Shown: one piece after another, positions 6,694-7,990 of the stretch
Numbering within the stretch: position 1 is the stretch's first letter
How the letters are laid out: every line of letters begins with the position of its first letter
Assembly: GCA_003566795.1 (NCBI GenBank)
Contig: PXBU01000210.1
Location: 1 to 7,990 of the forward strand
DNA from: Puniceicoccaceae bacterium
GTDB taxonomy: Bacteria; Verrucomicrobiota; Verrucomicrobiia; Opitutales; Coraliomargaritaceae
Direction of reading: 5' to 3'
DNA length: 7,990 bases
Position numbers and translations under genes: made by a program
The notes under the pieces: generated by a model
Told to the model about the DNA's origin: nothing
The model's database searches: none
What the model saw: the letters and a program-made list of their open reading frames with translations, nothing else

Positions 6694-7764
6694 ATGCGTT
6701 TTCTGAATCTGCGCCTGCAAAATTTTCGCAATATAGAATTTGCGGAGCTGGGACTGGATGTGCCGCGCACTTTTCTGGTCGGGGCCAATGGCCAGGGGAA
6801 GTCGAATCTACTCGAAGCACTTGGTTTGGTAACGGCGCTGCGCTCTTTTCGCACCCAGAATCTGAGCGTATTGACAAAAAAAGACGCTGGGGGATATGCG
6901 CTGGTGCACCAAGTCGATCATGAAGTTTTCGGGGCGACTGAGGTCGAGATGCACGGCGGCCGCAACGGACGGAAGCTGCTGGTAGATGACGAGGCAATTA
7001 CCCGCCTCGGCGACTTCATCGGCCGGTTTCCGGTGGTTACTCTAAGTTCTGCTGACTTTCAACTGTTGCGCGGTAGCCCAGCGGAGCGTCGACGTTTTTT
7101 GGACCTGACGCTGTCAACGATTGACCCTGAATATTTTGATGCTCTGCGGCGCTATCACCGGGGCATTGCCGAACGCAACCGCTTGCTGAAAAGCCGTAGT
7201 TCCACGGCAGAGTTCGACGCATTCGAGATCGAAATAGCACCTCATGCGGTTTTTCTTTATCGCAAGCGGAAAGAAGCGGTGGCGCACCTACAGATGGTGC
7301 TGCGCGAGATTTATTGCGGTCTAGCGGATGCCGACGAGGGACCGGAGGTGACTTTCAGGCCGAATGTTGATCTGGCAGAGGCCTCTGATTTTGCCGCGAT
7401 GCTAGCGGCCTCCCGCAAGCGGGATGAAATCATGGGTGCCACCCAAAAGGGCCCGCACCGCGATGACTTGGGTTTAGCGGTTCAGGTGGGCGGCGCCAAA
7501 GAATATGCGTCGGATGGGCAGCAGCGTGGGCTGTGTGTGGCCTTGCGGATTGCTCAGGCAGCACTCTTCCGGGATGTGCTTAAGATCGCGCCGGTTTTGT
7601 TGGTGGATGATGTGCTCGGAGAGTTGGACCCGCACCGGAAGGCCGGATTCTGGCAGGCCTGTCCGCCGGACTTACAGATGATCGCTACGGGAACTGAGTT
7701 GCCGGAAAATGCGTCTGATTGGTCGGTTTGGCGTGTGAGTAACGGTAGGGTCGGCCGGCCATGA
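6694..7764 (+). CDS. recF: DNA replication and repair protein RecF
   Basis: RecF is an SMC-like ATPase that, with RecO and RecR, loads RecA at single-strand gaps in DNA. The 356-residue length is normal. Family hallmarks are in order: an N-terminal LRLQNFRNIE, Walker A GANGQGKSN (30-38, K36 and S37), the TLSSADFQLLRGSPAERRRF block, QKGPHRDD, the ABC signature SDGQQRG (273-279), and Walker B LLVDDVLGELD with D305 and D306. A GAGG site lies just upstream of the ATG, and the gene is the third of a close-packed group. Here recF is not beside dnaA, dnaN or gyrB as in many bacteria. Its TGA stop overlaps an ATG (ATGA, 7761-7764) that opens a short ORF. Confidence 0.97.
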   Translation: MRFLNLRLQNFRNIEFAELGLDVPRTFLVGANGQGKSNLLEALGLVTALRSFRTQNLSVLTKKDAGGYALVHQVDHEVFGATEVEMHGGRNGRKLLVDDEAITRLGDFIGRFPVVTLSSADFQLLRGSPAERRRFLDLTLSTIDPEYFDALRRYHRGIAERNRLLKSRSSTAEFDAFEIEIAPHAVFLYRKRKEAVAHLQMVLREIYCGLADADEGPEVTFRPNVDLAEASDFAAMLAASRKRDEIMGATQKGPHRDDLGLAVQVGGAKEYASDGQQRGLCVALRIAQAALFRDVLKIAPVLLVDDVLGELDPHRKAGFWQACPPDLQMIATGTELPENASDWSVWRVSNGRVGRP

Positions 7765-7829
7765 AGCTAAATTTGCAGTTCTATCAACCAAGCAGTTTTA
7801 CTCAAACACCCGCCGACGTAGTCCGTTAA
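7761..7829 (+). CDS. 22-codon ORF overlapping the recF stop; possible remnant of a lost downstream gene
   Basis: An ATG at 7761 overlaps the recF TGA as ATGA, the usual geometry of translational coupling, and reads 22 codons (starting MKLNLQFYQPSSF) to a TAA at 7827-7829. The last 32 bases lie opposite the 3' end of the transposase gene. The peptide is not recognised. A DUF721/DciA-like gene often follows recF in related bacteria, so this could be the start of such a gene cut short by an insertion, or simply chance. Low confidence that it encodes a functional product. Confidence 0.2.
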   Translation: MKLNLQFYQPSSFTQTPADVVR

Positions 7830-7990
7830 TCGTCGCCAGATCTTGCCAGTCGGCTCCTGCCATCGGATGCACCTTCGGCGGATACTTGCGTCCCTTCTCC
7901 CGCTGCCAGGATTCCAAAAAGCCGCGCACAAACTCCTGACTGCCCAGAATCGCCCCATCAGTAAAGTAACGCACCCGGCAGCGCAGCACC
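7798..7990 (-). CDS. C-terminus of a RAYT-like (Y1_Tnp / REP-associated tyrosine) transposase, cut by the window
   Basis: The open frame runs in from the right edge and ends at TAA (7800-7798), giving about 64 residues. The segment RVRYFTDGAILGSQEFVRGF, then a basic stretch (REKGRKYPP) and a short final LRRRVFE, resembles the C-terminal tail of REP-associated tyrosine transposases, where a YFTDG..GS.EFV block is typical. The catalytic HUH motif and tyrosine would lie upstream, outside the window, so activity cannot be judged. A GTG at 7989-7987 is probably internal, not the start. The gene converges on recF. Such genes are usually single-copy chromosomal elements linked to REP palindromes; no REP-like hairpin was seen in the short space to recF. 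Confidence 0.7.
   Translation of the reverse strand, partial: VLRCRVRYFTDGAILGSQEFVRGFLESWQREKGRKYPPKVHPMAGADWQDLATINGLRRRVFE

Noticed and set aside
6108..6854. 248-codon minus-strand ORF opposite the desulfurase and recF
   Set aside because: Ser/Ala/Arg-rich antisense translation crossing two well-supported genes.
7753..7760. GGCCGGCC palindrome at the end of recF
   Set aside because: Eight bases inside coding sequence, no loop or T tract; not a terminator or a REP element.
1..7990. CRISPR arrays, tRNA or rRNA genes, and terminal repeats of an insertion sequence
   Set aside because: No regularly spaced repeats, no tRNA or rRNA signatures and no paired terminal repeats were seen on either strand.

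Overview
The window reads as a stretch of bacterial chromosome, moderately GC-rich and tightly packed, with eight recognisable genes and short intergenic gaps. The most likely source is a member of the Verrucomicrobiota, perhaps class Opitutae. This is inferred from a G6PDH gene followed by an OpcA-type assembly protein outside the usual actinobacterial or cyanobacterial style, a TPR/LysM lipoprotein - cysteine desulfurase - recF cluster, and the C-terminus of a RAYT-like transposase. No rRNA or other marker settles the taxonomy.

Layout. (1) Positions 1-864, minus strand: a DAO-type FAD-dependent oxidoreductase, cut by the left window edge. It has no ATG, GTG or TTG start before its FAD-binding loop, so an ATT or ATC start behind an AGGAG site is the best reading. 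(2) Positions 1020-4064, plus strand: yraN-like nuclease-fold gene, zwf (glucose-6-phosphate dehydrogenase) and an unusually cysteine-rich OpcA-like gene. yraN and zwf overlap by ATGA, and opcA follows zwf after 22 bases. (3) Positions 4079-4585, minus strand: a PrxQ/Bcp-type peroxiredoxin with a signal peptide, converging on opcA. (4) Positions 4761-7764, plus strand: a TPR/coiled-coil/LysM lipoprotein, a group I-like cysteine desulfurase and recF, separated by 13 and 6 bases. (5) Positions 7761-7829: a 22-codon ORF that overlaps the recF stop by ATGA. (6) Positions 7798-7990, minus strand: the C-terminus of a RAYT-like transposase, cut by the right edge.

How the genes fit together. zwf and opcA form the NADPH-producing entry to the oxidative pentose phosphate pathway, with OpcA expected to assemble or tune G6PDH. 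The exported peroxiredoxin next door is also redox-related, but a functional link is only inference. The lipoprotein, desulfurase and recF probably share a transcript without sharing an obvious pathway (cell envelope, sulfur transfer, DNA repair).

No wholly new multi-gene system is visible. The best leads are the non-AUG start with its hairpin leader, the 17-cysteine OpcA paired with a one-cysteine G6PDH, and the short coupled ORF after recF that runs into the transposase gene.
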